Part shown: one piece after another, positions 38,337 through 47,014 of the stretch
Position numbering within the stretch: position 1 is the first letter of the stretch
How the letters are laid out: every line of letters starts with the position of its first letter
DNA from: Nonomuraea spiralis
Lineage (GTDB): Bacteria; Actinomycetota; Actinomycetes; Streptosporangiales; Streptosporangiaceae
Direction: 5' to 3'
Assembly: GCF_014648435.1 (NCBI RefSeq)
Contig: NZ_BMRC01000004.1
Span: 533,253 to 597,252, forward strand
DNA length: 64,000 bases
Translations under genes and position numbers: made by a program
Notes under the pieces: generated by a model
Seen by the model: the letters and a program-made list of their open reading frames with translations, nothing else
Database searches by the model: none
What the model was told of the DNA's origin: nothing

Positions 38337-38489
38337 ACTGACCACCCCCACCGACGAAACTCATCGCCCTATCTCAAACCACCCCTCAGCCGAACGAGCC
38401 CGCCCCACCCACCCCGAACACCTCCGAACGGCCACCGAACGGCCACTGGACGGACGGCACGCCGTGTTCACGACCGGATCTGTAGCCCC

Positions 38490-39266
38490 TCACCGACCAG
38501 GGACGATGATCTCCATGAGCCGTTCCGGCGCGCGCAGCGGCAGATAGTGATCGGCCGCGGCCACGATCTCCAGGCGCGCACCGGGAATGCCCTCGGCGAG
38601 CCGGCGGGCGATCACGCCGATCTCCGGATGATCGTGATCGCCGACCACGACGGTGGTGGGCACCGCGACCCGCTCAAGGACCTCGACGGCGCCCACCTCG
38701 GAGAAGCGGACGTGACCCTTCTCGGCGGCCACCCGTACCTTGGCGTTCTCGGTGACCATGCCGGCGATCGCCGCGTACCCCGGCGCGCGGTCGCCCAGCG
38801 AGGCCCACACCGTGAGCTCCATCTCGGCCAGGCGGTCGGCGTCGTCCCCGCGGTCCGCCGCCGTGTAGGCGTCCATCTCAGGAGACCGCGGCCAGTCGTG
38901 CCCACTGGCCGACGCCGCGACGAGGACCAACGAGCGCACCCGTGCCGGATGTTCCAAGGTGAAGTCGAGCGCGACCTCGCCGCCCATGCTCAGCCCGACC
39001 AGCGTGGCGCTCTCGACGCCGAAGTGGTCGAGGACCGCGAGCAGGTCGTCCTCGTACCGGAACGGCGCGGTCGGCGGCGTCGAACGACCCAGCCCCCGCG
39101 CGTCGTACCGGATCACGGTGTGGTGGCGCGCGAGTCCAGGGAAGACGCCGTCCCACAGACGGCTGTCATGCACGGACCCGTGCAGCAGCACTATGGGCGC
39201 CCCGCTACCGCCCTTCTCGGCCCACAAACGGCCGTCACCCGAGACAGGGACGTATTCGATCGTCAT
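38490..39266 (-). CDS. Alpha/beta hydrolase
   Basis: A 258-residue cytoplasmic hydrolase. The oxyanion motif is LLHGSVHDSRLW and the nucleophile elbow VGLSMGGEVAL has Ser93. The acid lies in VVVGDHDHPEIG, and the base is the His in AAADHYLPLR. The family includes lactonases, haloperoxidase-like enzymes and C-C hydrolases, so the specific reaction cannot be named. The ATG at 39266 gives MTIEYVPVSGDG; no Shine-Dalgarno sequence is seen. It is the last normal high-GC gene before the degenerate region that follows. Confidence 0.9.
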   Translation of the reverse strand: MTIEYVPVSGDGRLWAEKGGSGAPIVLLHGSVHDSRLWDGVFPGLARHHTVIRYDARGLGRSTPPTAPFRYEDDLLAVLDHFGVESATLVGLSMGGEVALDFTLEHPARVRSLVLVAASASGHDWPRSPEMDAYTAADRGDDADRLAEMELTVWASLGDRAPGYAAIAGMVTENAKVRVAAEKGHVRFSEVGAVEVLERVAVPTTVVVGDHDHPEIGVIARRLAEGIPGARLEIVAAADHYLPLRAPERLMEIIVPGR

Positions 39267-39415
39267 ACAACCGATTCGACCACACTCACCCCACTCCACC
39301 TCGAACACCCACCCCTGGGCGGCCCGGCTTGGCGGAAGTGCCGACCCCGACCTGGGAAGGCGCGGTAGTCGCCCGCTCAGCCCGGCTGCCCGGCTCCCGC
39401 GTTGGCGTACGGGTT

Positions 39416-39438
39416 CGAGCTGGGATCACCCCAGCTCG
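39416..39438. terminator. Hairpin after the last normal gene
   Basis: CGAGCTGGG (39416-39424), loop ATCAC, CCCAGCTCG (39430-39438): a perfect 9-bp stem, without a T-tract. It lies about 150 bp upstream of the hydrolase start, at the left margin of the degenerate region, so which transcript it serves is unclear. Confidence 0.45.
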
Positions 39439-39483
39439 CGCCCTTATGATGACGCCACTTCGGTCAGCGCAGACCGGGCGGCC

Positions 39484-39675
39484 CTACAACCCGTACTTGC
39501 TCCAAGGGAACAGAGCCGCGCCATGAGCTCTTACGGACTGCCACTCTTTCGACGTCAGACTGCTTTTGATCTCGGTCAGAACCGGCGCGATGTTGGCTTT
39601 GGCGAGATATTGGGCCGTCATCACGTGGACCTGGCTGAGACATTCTGCTTTCGTCTTCCGATTGTTTTTCATCAC
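39484..39675 (-). CDS. Short unidentified open frame in the degenerate region
   Basis: A 63-residue frame (GTG start, ATG as second codon) reading MMKNNRKTKAECLSQ and then a helix-rich TSKEWQSVRAHGAALFPW. The codon use is less GC-rich than in neighbouring genes. It could be a small gene or the 3' remnant of a larger one whose upstream part lies at 39768-40121. No family is recognised. Confidence 0.25.
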   Translation of the reverse strand: MMKNNRKTKAECLSQVHVMTAQYLAKANIAPVLTEIKSSLTSKEWQSVRAHGAALFPWSKYGL

Positions 39676-39767
39676 GAGAATCGCTTGCTCATATTGCCGT
39701 AATATGACTCAAGGCCTGCGGAGAAGGGCTGCGCGGACCTTTGTCGACGAAACCCCGGAGGCCGACC

Positions 39768-40121
39768 CTAAATCTTCTGCAAGCCACTCCTCGCCTTTGC
39801 CGTGATCGCCACTTGACTTGCGGTGAGATCGACCGAGGCGGTGAGGGCGTCGAAGGATTCCTTGAAAGGCTTGTTGGCGTAGATGTTCTCCGCCATTGTG
39901 TCCAGGATTCTGGACAGCTGCTGATGGGTGAAGAATGTTGTCAGCAGGGATTTGACCCCGTTAATGGTCGTCTGCTTGGGCGTGACCAAGGTTTGCGGCC
40001 TCTGCGGCAGGACCGGTTCGGCTGACATCGATGCGTAAGTGGAGCTGCACTTGCCGCTGGGGCATTCGCAAGGCGGGCCGAAAACGTGAGGGCGGCAGCC
40101 AGAAAAGGAGTTTCGGGACAT
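39768..40121 (-). CDS. Unidentified open frame, possibly a remnant
   Basis: A 117-residue frame. The second half looks like real protein: LLTTFFTHQQLSRILDTMAE followed by FKESFDALTASVDLTASQVA, helical and of normal composition. The first 40 residues overlap the LanC-like remnant in another frame and are probably not coding. After the stop another frame continues for ~30 codons with GEEWLAEDLG, suggesting a frameshift. Function is unknown; the helical C-terminal part might be a small adaptor domain. Confidence 0.33.
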   Translation of the reverse strand: MSRNSFSGCRPHVFGPPCECPSGKCSSTYASMSAEPVLPQRPQTLVTPKQTTINGVKSLLTTFFTHQQLSRILDTMAENIYANKPFKESFDALTASVDLTASQVAITAKARSGLQKI

Positions 40122-40162
40122 GGGGCATTGCGTTACTGATTTCTTCGGTGCCCGTCCACGGT

Positions 40163-40326
40163 GACGTCTCGGCGCAGGGCTTGGGCGAACTGAGCGTGAC
40201 CAGGCAGGCCAGGATCCGCCCCGGGGCGTGCTGGAGGAAGTGGGCGCCGATGCCGATCAGGCCGTGCAGCAGGTCGTACTCGGCGAACGCCGGGAGTTCC
40301 CCGCGTGTGGTGCCCCAGAACTGCAT
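40163..40326 (-). pseudogene. LanC-like lanthionine cyclase fragment
   Basis: About 50 residues reading QFWGTTRGELPAFAEYDL, then LHGLIGIGAHFLQHAPG and ILACLVTLSSP. These match the conserved (F/Y)DLxxGLxGIGxYLL segment of LanC cyclases, which form (methyl)lanthionine rings in lanthipeptides. The zinc-binding regions (the Cys-His motifs) that lie further toward the C-terminus are missing, and the frame runs into unrelated sequence. It is a fragment, not a functional enzyme. No LanB, LanM or precursor gene is nearby. Confidence 0.62.
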
Positions 40327-40451
40327 CCATGGACAAGCCGCGACTTGAGTACGGAAGGCCCTTCACACCCTCAACCGGGCCTCTAGCCTGCGGGAGCAGT
40401 CTCGGTCGAGGAGCTGCGCCGAGAAACGATCAGCAAGAATCAAGCCGTGAA

Positions 40452-40955
40452 CTAGTTGTAGCGATCTGACAAGATGACTACTTGGCACTTGTCCGCATCG
40501 GCCAAAAGCACTCCCATTTGGCTGTTGCGGAATTCATCGGGAGCCTTGACGTACGTTCCTCGCACTGAATATCGGTTCGACTCCATCCCGAAGGAGCGTG
40601 CCGCCTCCTCGACTCTGGCCTCGTCGTAGAGATCCCCATCGTCTTCTTGTCGTTCGAGCCCCTCCTTCTTGAAGAAGGCGGATCCTTGAGCGCAGTCGAC
40701 CGAGAAAGCCAGCTCCAGCCAGTAAGGATCGTTATCCCTTCTGGATTTGAATTTTACCTCGGAGGCGGCCTTCGGAAGGCCTAGCCGGTGATCGGCCAGC
40801 ACGTTGTCGAGTTTGAGAGTAGGTGCTGTTCCGGGGAGCGCGCGCGGATCCGGATTGTGGTCGGTCAGCGGTGGGCCCGAGGAGCATGCGCCCAGAGCGC
40901 CGACGAGAAGAGCGAGCAAGAAACATGCTCCGACTCTGATCGAATCCATATCCAT
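40452..40955 (-). CDS. Putative lipoprotein
   Basis: A 167-residue protein with a lipoprotein signal: MDMDSIRVGACFLLALLVG, then LGAC with Cys24 as the probable lipidation site, then a flexible SSGPPLTDHNPDP linker. The mature domain (~50-167) has SRRDNDPYWLELAFSVDC and a C-terminal ADKCQVVILSDRYN, with two cysteines that could pair. AAGGAG lies 6 bp before the ATG at 40955. It has the lower GC of the island. The family is unrecognised; it would be anchored outside the cytoplasmic membrane. Confidence 0.8.
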   Translation of the reverse strand: MDMDSIRVGACFLLALLVGALGACSSGPPLTDHNPDPRALPGTAPTLKLDNVLADHRLGLPKAASEVKFKSRRDNDPYWLELAFSVDCAQGSAFFKKEGLERQEDDGDLYDEARVEEAARSFGMESNRYSVRGTYVKAPDEFRNSQMGVLLADADKCQVVILSDRYN

Positions 40956-41145
40956 GCACCACTCCTTACGCCGAGCCTTCACTTTACCGTGAGCCTGGCC
41001 CAGGACATTCGATATCCTTCGGTTTCACGTTCGGAGCGGCGCGGGTCGACCGCATCGAGCCGTAGACGTCGAAGTCGCAGGCTGGGGCGTGTCGAACACG
41101 GGACCTGGGCCGCGATTCTCGCGGGCGTTTCCGAAGTTGTATCGC

Positions 41146-41467
41146 CTATAAAACTCGACGGTGTACGACTTTCTTGAGGTAGTTCTCGATGTTCTTCGCG
41201 AGCGTGGCGCTGAGCTTGATCAGCGACTCGACGCTGCTTGACCCACCAGTCCCGCGCCTTCGGCTTGCCGACGCCGTACGGACGTCCATAGTCCGTCGGT
41301 GACCAGTGCGGACGCACCGAGAAATACTCAACCGGGCTTGCCTTCCGAACCGGGTCCAGCTTGAGGAGGAGTTCATTGGAGTACTCGTATCCTGCGGGCT
41401 TGTCGTCGCACGGCGTGGCGAGTGTCTCGCCACAGGGGTTGGTTCGAAGACCGTTCGGGTCCGACAT
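41146..41467 (-). pseudogene. Frameshifted remnant of an unidentified gene
   Basis: The first part reads protein-like: YEYSNELLLKLDPVRKASP, then RPHWSPTDYGRPYGVGKPK and ARDWWVKQ. After about 41235 this frame turns into poor sequence, while the next frame continues as SSVESLIKLSATLAKNIENY and LKKVVHRRVL before a stop at 41146. A single frameshift would join them. No family was recognised; the gene is adjacent to and partly opposite the serine recombinase remnant. Confidence 0.42.
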
Positions 41468-41511
41468 CCCGACGGGGGTTGTTGCCCGCGTACAGCCGGC
41501 GCCTCCACCCC

Positions 41512-42112
41512 ACCCGGCGTCCGTACGCCTTCCCGGGCCTGCTGTTCCGCGGGTACTGCGAGCGCCGGATGCAGGGCAACTGGAACAACCGCCAGGCGTA
41601 CTACCGGTGCCGGCTCCCCGCCCAGTACGCCATCGTCAACCGCGGCGACGGCCGAGCAGGTGATCGACCCGAACGAGGCGGCCCTGATCGACCTGCGCAA
41701 GCAGCTGTCGAAGTGTGACCGCAGGCTCGGCCAGTACCGCTCCGCGCTCGATGCCGGAGGCGACCCGGTCGAGATCTCCTCGTGGATCAACGAGACGAAG
41801 AGCGAGCGAGCCCGCCTGGAGGGGGAGTCGAAGGCCGTTCCGGCCGCGCAGCGTGTCACCATTGCCGACATCAGATCGATGATCGAGGAGGTCGGGGATC
41901 TGGTGCGCCTGGCTTCGGAAGCGGACCCGGACGACAAGGCCGAGCTCTACACCCGGCTTGGGTTGCACCACCCCGAAAAGCAGAATGTGGAGGCCCGGAT
42001 CCAACCGGAGCCCCCACATGTGCGTGCGGTGTGTGTCCGAGGACTGAGCGCCACCGATTACACCTGGCCTGCCGCCATCCTCATTCCCGTACACCACATT
42101 CACGTGGCGTGA
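41512..42112 (+). pseudogene. Large serine recombinase (integrase) remnant
   Basis: Only the C-terminal part remains. One frame gives the recombinase zinc-ribbon, YAFPGLLFRGYCERRMQGNW and NNRQAYYRCRLPAQYA; after ~41650 another frame gives the coiled-coil: LIDLRKQLSKCDRRLGQYR, ALDAGGDPVEISSWINET, then LGLHHPEKQ. The catalytic N-terminal resolvase domain is absent and a piece between the two parts is deleted. It once integrated a mobile element here, and supports the island interpretation. It cannot be functional. Confidence 0.82.
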
Positions 42113-42128
42113 CGACGTCCGTGATGGT

Positions 42129-44447
42129 TCAGATGGAGACCTTCCACTTGTCAGTGAGCCAGGCCAGGTCCGCTTCGTGACGCTCGCGGGCGATACGCTC
42201 CCGTTCAAAGAGGGCCTCCGCCTTGGTCAGGACCAGGGTGTACGGGCGGCCCTGCCGTCTGGTCTCGTGGCGGACGGGCAGCTCCGCGTCATCGATTCGA
42301 GCGTGGACATGCCTGCGCCTGTCCTTTGCGAGCGGCCAGTCGAGAGCACGCCGTTCAGGATGTTGGAGGAACGTGCCGAGCACTTCGCACAGCTCGCACG
42401 CGCATCCGGTGGGCAGCTCGATCGACCAGTCATCCAGTGCGCGTTGTGGCTGCGCCAGCAATGCCCGAATCCGTTCGGCACAGTTGCCGGCCAGCTCGTC
42501 GAAGCCCGCTTGGTGCGTCCCGGCGGCGCGCAGCGTGGCCATCGCCAGTACGTGCGCCCGATCACCGGCCGTCCGCGCGAGCTTGTGGGCGTCCTCCAGT
42601 ACGCCCGTCGATCCCAGTTGGGCCGCGGCCGCGATGATTCCGGAGCAGGGCGCCCCCAAGGTGGTCAGCCATGCTTCCCGCCGGGAGGTGAGGGGCCCGT
42701 CGAGCGCCGGACCGACCTGGCCCGCGAACATCGTCCACGACAGTTCGACGATGCGGCGGGCGGCCGTGATGGACGGGCTCCCCTCTACCGAGAGCGCGGT
42801 ACACAGCCGGGGGAGGTTCTCGAGCCATTCCAGCGGTGCCTGGGCGAGGCCGTGGGAGCCGGGCCGCCAGCTTTCGGACCAGTCACGCAGCAGACCGTCG
42901 ATCCAGATGTCGCCGTAGTGCGCCGCCAGGCCGCCGATTGCCGGGCCGTGTCCGGGGACCAGCCGCTCCAACGCGAACGGCCGCAGCAGAATGGCGGCGA
43001 TCTGGGCGTCATCCAGCTCCCTGGCTGCTTCCAGCGCCTTGCGGAGAAGTTCGGTCTGGTCGGGGTAACGGCCTGCGGCGTGCCAGAAGGACTCCAGCGA
43101 CCGCGCCGCCTCACGGGCTTCCGCGATCTCCCCGGAGCGGGCCATCGCCGTGAGCTCGTCCAGCGCCCATCCCGGGGACGCCTCGGCCCGGCTGGCGAAG
43201 CCCTGGTCCCGTGGCCAGATGACCATCGCCGCCCGCCGGTACCAGCGGTCCAGGGTGTTGCCGTAGTTGCCCATGTAACCCTCGTACTCCGAGGCGTAGG
43301 GCGTCATGTCAGCAGTCGGGGTCGTCGAGGCCACCTCGGCGTCGCTGAGGTCCAGTGAGATGTTCTCGAGTCGCCCTGTTTCCGGGCCGATCCAGTGGGC
43401 GAGCGTGGTGGAGGTCTCGATCAGATCCTGAAGAACATACTGTCTGTCGTCCGCGCTTTCCGAGTCCTTGTGCTCGTCGGGATCCTCGTCCTCATGATCG
43501 CCGTACCACGCATCCTCGTCCTCGTCGGGATCGTAGGCGTCCCAGGTCTCCTGGATCTCCGCGAGGGCCAGGGTGATCTCGCAACCCGCCCGCTCCGCCG
43601 CAGCCCGTAGGAGGGCGCCCCGCGCGGCGTCGGAGCCCTTCAACCGGGACCAGCTCAGCCCGCGGGCGGTGTACTCATGGTCGAGGAGGTACGCCAGCCG
43701 CGCCGGCGGATCCCCCCTGCGAGAGCTGTACGGGAGGACGACCGGGGTGGCGAAGTGAGTGAGAAGACCGGCCGCGAGCTCACTGACCAGCGGATTATCG
43801 GCCGCCGCAGCCTGGCTGTCTCCTGTCAGGAGCAAGTTGTAGGTGAGGGCGACACGGTTGCCTGTTTTGACGGGAAGAACCTGGTGCCGGCAGTCGGCGT
43901 AGAAGGCCACCAACGAGGCCGCGGTCTTCAGCCCCCGGTACTTCTTGGTCTGGCCCTGGTGCTCGACGACGAGCTCGCCGCCGGTGTGCGCGGACGGCAG
44001 CGTCACCACCAAGGTCGCGACCATGGCGTCGTCCTTCTCGGAATCCTGGTGGGCGAGGAAGAACTGCCCGGTCTCATACAGGAGCATGGAGTGCAGCTCC
44101 GGCGTGAGCTCGCAGTGCGGCGGCAGCCCCAGTTCCGCGCGCATTCCGTCGAGGACGGCCGCGAACGCCGCCGTCCACTCGACGCGCACCAGCTCCTTGG
44201 GAATCTCCCAGGTGTCGCGCACCTCCGGATCGGTCAGGGTCTGCTCGCCCCGCCCGAACCGCGCACGGTGGCCGAGCCCGCGCAACTGGGCGGCCTGCTC
44301 ATCGGAGACGGGAAATCGCAGCGGGCCGACTCCATCGACCGCCACCGACAGCTCGGTCTCGGGAAGTTTTCGATAGACGCTGGACGCGGCGGGCTCCGTC
44401 GACGCGTCGAGCAATTCGGCCACTCGTTCACGAGCCATGCCGGGCAC
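42129..44447 (-). CDS. 2-oxoglutarate/Fe(II)-dependent oxygenase, P4H-like, large
   Basis: A 772-residue protein. Residues ~90-205 form a prolyl-4-hydroxylase-type double-stranded beta-helix: iron ligands His133 and Asp135 (FFLAHQDSEKDD) and His188 (DCRHQVLP), with Arg198 (TGNRVALTYN) for 2-oxoglutarate. This supports hydroxylation of a protein or small molecule. The ~560 residues that follow are helical, with an acidic insert at ~310-330 and no recognised domain. The GTG start at 44447 has AGGAGG 7 bp upstream. It appears intact in an otherwise decayed island; neighbouring unknown genes on the same strand may be functionally linked. Confidence 0.85.
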   Translation of the reverse strand: MPGMARERVAELLDASTEPAASSVYRKLPETELSVAVDGVGPLRFPVSDEQAAQLRGLGHRARFGRGEQTLTDPEVRDTWEIPKELVRVEWTAAFAAVLDGMRAELGLPPHCELTPELHSMLLYETGQFFLAHQDSEKDDAMVATLVVTLPSAHTGGELVVEHQGQTKKYRGLKTAASLVAFYADCRHQVLPVKTGNRVALTYNLLLTGDSQAAAADNPLVSELAAGLLTHFATPVVLPYSSRRGDPPARLAYLLDHEYTARGLSWSRLKGSDAARGALLRAAAERAGCEITLALAEIQETWDAYDPDEDEDAWYGDHEDEDPDEHKDSESADDRQYVLQDLIETSTTLAHWIGPETGRLENISLDLSDAEVASTTPTADMTPYASEYEGYMGNYGNTLDRWYRRAAMVIWPRDQGFASRAEASPGWALDELTAMARSGEIAEAREAARSLESFWHAAGRYPDQTELLRKALEAARELDDAQIAAILLRPFALERLVPGHGPAIGGLAAHYGDIWIDGLLRDWSESWRPGSHGLAQAPLEWLENLPRLCTALSVEGSPSITAARRIVELSWTMFAGQVGPALDGPLTSRREAWLTTLGAPCSGIIAAAAQLGSTGVLEDAHKLARTAGDRAHVLAMATLRAAGTHQAGFDELAGNCAERIRALLAQPQRALDDWSIELPTGCACELCEVLGTFLQHPERRALDWPLAKDRRRHVHARIDDAELPVRHETRRQGRPYTLVLTKAEALFERERIARERHEADLAWLTDKWKVSI

Positions 44448-44598
44448 GGAATCCCCTCCTTTGCTGTGGAACCAAATTACTGCGCGGGAAGGGCGCTCCG
44501 ATGGGGCATTCAGGAACGCCGCGGATGCCGAAGATCACGATCGGGACCTCTACACGTCTTACATCGGCCCGTGAGATGTCCGTGGTACCTCCAACTGA

Positions 44599-45843
44599 TC
44601 ACGGGAGGAGACGGCGTGCGAGTTGTTCGGCGTTGAGTGCGCGGATGGCTTCATCGACGGCTTCCCGGTTGGTGAGATCGATGCCACGGTCGGTGAGGGC
44701 GGCGGCGATCTGCTTGGCGGGGCCCCAGGAGGTGTCGTCATCGAACGCTTGGCGGAACTCGCGAAGGTGGGCGTCGACGGCGTCCATTACCGGGGTGATC
44801 CAGCGGGGATCGACGCCGCGCTGGTCGAGGGCGTACGCCAGCCACCGGCGCAGGACGTCGGGAAGGGCCGCGCGCTGGGCGGCATCGAGAACGGCCTTTC
44901 GGGGCAGCCAGTCGGTGAGCAGCAGCGTGACCTCGTCCGGGCTCCACGCCAGCGGGCCGGAGACGATGTAGCCCTCGCCGTAGTCCAGGAACAACTCGGC
45001 CAGTGACCTGCTCACCTCGTCGTCCAGGTCGTTGGCGGTGGTGAACTGCTGGATCAGGCGGTGGCGTTCGGCCTCGGGCAGACTGTCTCCTTCGGGCCAG
45101 CCGGGCAGGTGGTCGCGGCAGCGGGACCAGGCCAGCGCCCGATTGTCGATGAAATCCTCGTCGTCGTTGCGCGGCCAGGCGATGTCGGTGGTGCGCAGCG
45201 CATCGGCCAGGTCGGCGAGCACCTCGGGCGCCGGAGCCTGGCTGATCGGCATGGGAACTTCGTCGGATACGTGTCGTTGGTCCCACTGCGCGGCGGCACC
45301 GGGTTCCAGGATCGCGATCTTGCCGATCATCAGCCCCCCGGGCTTGAGCACCTGGGCCATCAGCGTGTGGGGATGGGGGCCGTCGTAGTCGATGAGCAGC
45401 ACCTGTTCGCTGTCCCACACGTCCACCGCTCGCCACGCCGACGTTGCGGTCCATGTGGTGTCCGCGGATGCGGCGGTGTACCAGGGCGGCAGCGGCTGGG
45501 TCTCTTCCAGGATGTCGATCGTCTCGGCCAGCATGGTGATGTCGGCGGCGGGTGCGACCCGCGCCAGCGCGGCGATCGCGGCCAAGCCGTGCGGTGAGGG
45601 AGTGGTGGATGCCCGGCCGGTCACCTCCATGCACAACCGATGCTCGGCCTCGCGTTCGCTCAGCTCCGCGGTCGCCCATGCCTGGCCGAGCCAGCTGCTG
45701 GCCCAGATCTCGGCCATCAGCGGATCGGTCAGGCCAGTGAGCTGCCGGGCATCGCGCAGCAGCAGGTCTGATCGGCGCGGTAGGGGCGAGCGACGGGCCG
45801 GTTTGCTGCTGGTGGCCTTGCGGCGGCCGCGGCTCTTGGGCAT
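44599..45843 (-). CDS. Hypothetical protein
   Basis: A ~414-residue cytoplasmic protein of unknown function. The N-terminus is basic (MPKSRGRRKATSSKP); the body has LTDPLMAEIWASSWLGQAW, a beta-rich segment VLLIDYDGPHPHTLMAQVLK and a helical C-terminus ending AIRALNAEQLARRLLP. No catalytic motif is evident. Similar proteins with this basic start occur in Streptomyces (from memory, unnamed). An ATG 12 bases upstream (MDWSMPKS) is an alternative start. It lies ~150 bp upstream of the oxygenase gene on the same strand and could be in the same transcript. Confidence 0.74.
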   Translation of the reverse strand: MPKSRGRRKATSSKPARRSPLPRRSDLLLRDARQLTGLTDPLMAEIWASSWLGQAWATAELSEREAEHRLCMEVTGRASTTPSPHGLAAIAALARVAPAADITMLAETIDILEETQPLPPWYTAASADTTWTATSAWRAVDVWDSEQVLLIDYDGPHPHTLMAQVLKPGGLMIGKIAILEPGAAAQWDQRHVSDEVPMPISQAPAPEVLADLADALRTTDIAWPRNDDEDFIDNRALAWSRCRDHLPGWPEGDSLPEAERHRLIQQFTTANDLDDEVSRSLAELFLDYGEGYIVSGPLAWSPDEVTLLLTDWLPRKAVLDAAQRAALPDVLRRWLAYALDQRGVDPRWITPVMDAVDAHLREFRQAFDDDTSWGPAKQIAAALTDRGIDLTNREAVDEAIRALNAEQLARRLLP

Positions 45844-45944
45844 GCTCCAGTCCATCACACCCGGCGACTGCGCCGCATTCTGACCGAGTGGGCAGATAGA
45901 CCGCGTGGCCGAGGCTGATGACCACTCGCTGCGACGTCCGTGGC

Positions 45945-46472
45945 CTACGTCGAGCCGAACCAGTCGGGTGCAGCGTCGGTGAGTTCGGCTTCCGGCAGTG
46001 CGACGCAGGCCTTGCCGAGGCGTTCGATGAGCGTTCGTGCTCGTTGGCGGGCGAAGTCCTCTCCGCAGTACGAGAAGAGCACCATGTTGTCGAGTTCTGT
46101 GGGTATGGGCAGGGCGTACAGGCATTCGACGATGTCGAGGCACATCGTGATGGCGGTGTCGACGGCACCGGCTTCGGCTCGTCGTACGGCATCGGCCATG
46201 AAATCCTCGATGACCTCGTCGAGGATTTCATCGGCGACGTCGTAGGGCTCGACCCAGCCTCGCCCCGGCTGATAGCCGGTTCGTCCGGACAGTACCTCGA
46301 TGTCCAGTTGCATGATCGAGGTCCGGAGCTTTTCGGCGAGTCCCGTGGGGACAGTCCGGACCGCTTCTCGTGCGATCGTCTCCGCCTCGTCCCCCAGCTC
46401 GGGGTGTACGGCCAGGAGCTTGGTGAGGACGAGAACGGCCTCGTGGTCGGAAAGGTGAGAAAGAGCAGTCAC
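45945..46472 (-). CDS. Hypothetical protein
   Basis: A 175-residue, acidic, helical protein (GTG start) with TGGAG 5 bp upstream. Notable segments are LTKLLAVHPELGDEAETIAR, PYDVADEILDEVIEDFMAD and CLYALPIPTELDNMVLFSY, ending LTDAAPDWFGST. No domain was recognised; it could be a small regulatory or partner protein. It is on the same strand as the two following genes, 101 bp before the 44599 gene. The sequence is uninterrupted, unlike the remnants just upstream. Confidence 0.7.
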   Translation of the reverse strand: MTALSHLSDHEAVLVLTKLLAVHPELGDEAETIAREAVRTVPTGLAEKLRTSIMQLDIEVLSGRTGYQPGRGWVEPYDVADEILDEVIEDFMADAVRRAEAGAVDTAITMCLDIVECLYALPIPTELDNMVLFSYCGEDFARQRARTLIERLGKACVALPEAELTDAAPDWFGST

Positions 46473-46670
46473 ACCGACTCCAATCAAGCGGGGGAACCGT
46501 GACCTCGCAGTCGGTGAAGCGGCCGACGGGAGTGTGGAGGAGCACGCGGACTTTCGCGGGGCGAAGTCGACCACCGTGCCGGTCACGCCGTGCAAATAGG
46601 AGGGACGGATGCTGTGGTTCACCCGGATTCGGTCACCGGTCTCTCTCGACGCCGTCGGCTCCGTGGTGGG
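46473..46670 (-). pseudogene. Frameshifted small KOW/SH3-like protein
   Basis: Reads TGDRIRVNHSIRPSYLHGVTG and TVVDFAPR in one frame, then VRVLLHTPVGRFTDCEVTVP and PLDWSR in the next. Joined by one frameshift at the CCCCGCGAAAG run, it resembles small actinobacterial proteins with a 'GDRVRI…YLHGATGTV…GRFTxGEv' pattern, a beta-barrel fold found in nucleic-acid-contact proteins. No own stop is seen in the second frame. Confidence 0.42.
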
Positions 46671-47014
46671 TGGCGGGTTCGTCGTTCGGATGCCTTGGGT
46701 GGCCGGCTGCGACCCTGGTGAGCCAGATGGTCGCTTCGGTGTCGTCGATGGCGTACCGAATGCGCCCTCCGGAGGTGACCTCGTATTGCCACTGCTCCAG
46801 ATTACGGTTGTCGTGCTTGACGGTGCCCAGCGAGCGACAGTGGGTGTTGCCGGTCGTCGACCCTGCGTGGATCGTCTGTGAGGTCCAGCCGGCACCGCTC
46901 GCAGTTGCCGGGCACTTGCGAGCGTAGTTCGCGCCATGCCTTCCAAACTTCGGCGCTGGCGGCTCGTACGATCCATCCGGTAGGTCGGCGGATCTCTTCG
47001 CCCTGGCCGCTCAC
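46633..47014 (-). pseudogene. RelE/ParE-like toxin, frameshifted
   Basis: The first part (GTG at 47014) reads PTGWIVRAASAEVWKAWREL and CERCRLDLTDDPRR; a frameshift at ~46830 leads to LGTVKHDNRNLEQWQYEVTS, GGRIRYAIDDTEATIWLTRV and AAGHP. This order (N-terminal helix pair, then QWQYEV-GGRIRYAID-WL-…GHP) is that of a RelE-like toxin subfamily common in Streptomyces. The frame is broken, so a working toxin is unlikely unless the frameshift is a sequencing error. Its start overlaps the partner's stop (GTGA). Confidence 0.55.

Noticed and set aside
27707..40326. A lanthipeptide biosynthetic cluster formed by the C39 exporter and the LanC fragment
   Set aside because: They are about 10 kb apart with unrelated genes between; LanC is a fragment and no precursor or dehydratase gene is present.
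42129..46472. A named antiphage defence system
   Set aside because: Island location is suggestive, but no nuclease, NTPase, TIR, helicase or other defence domain is visible in the three genes.
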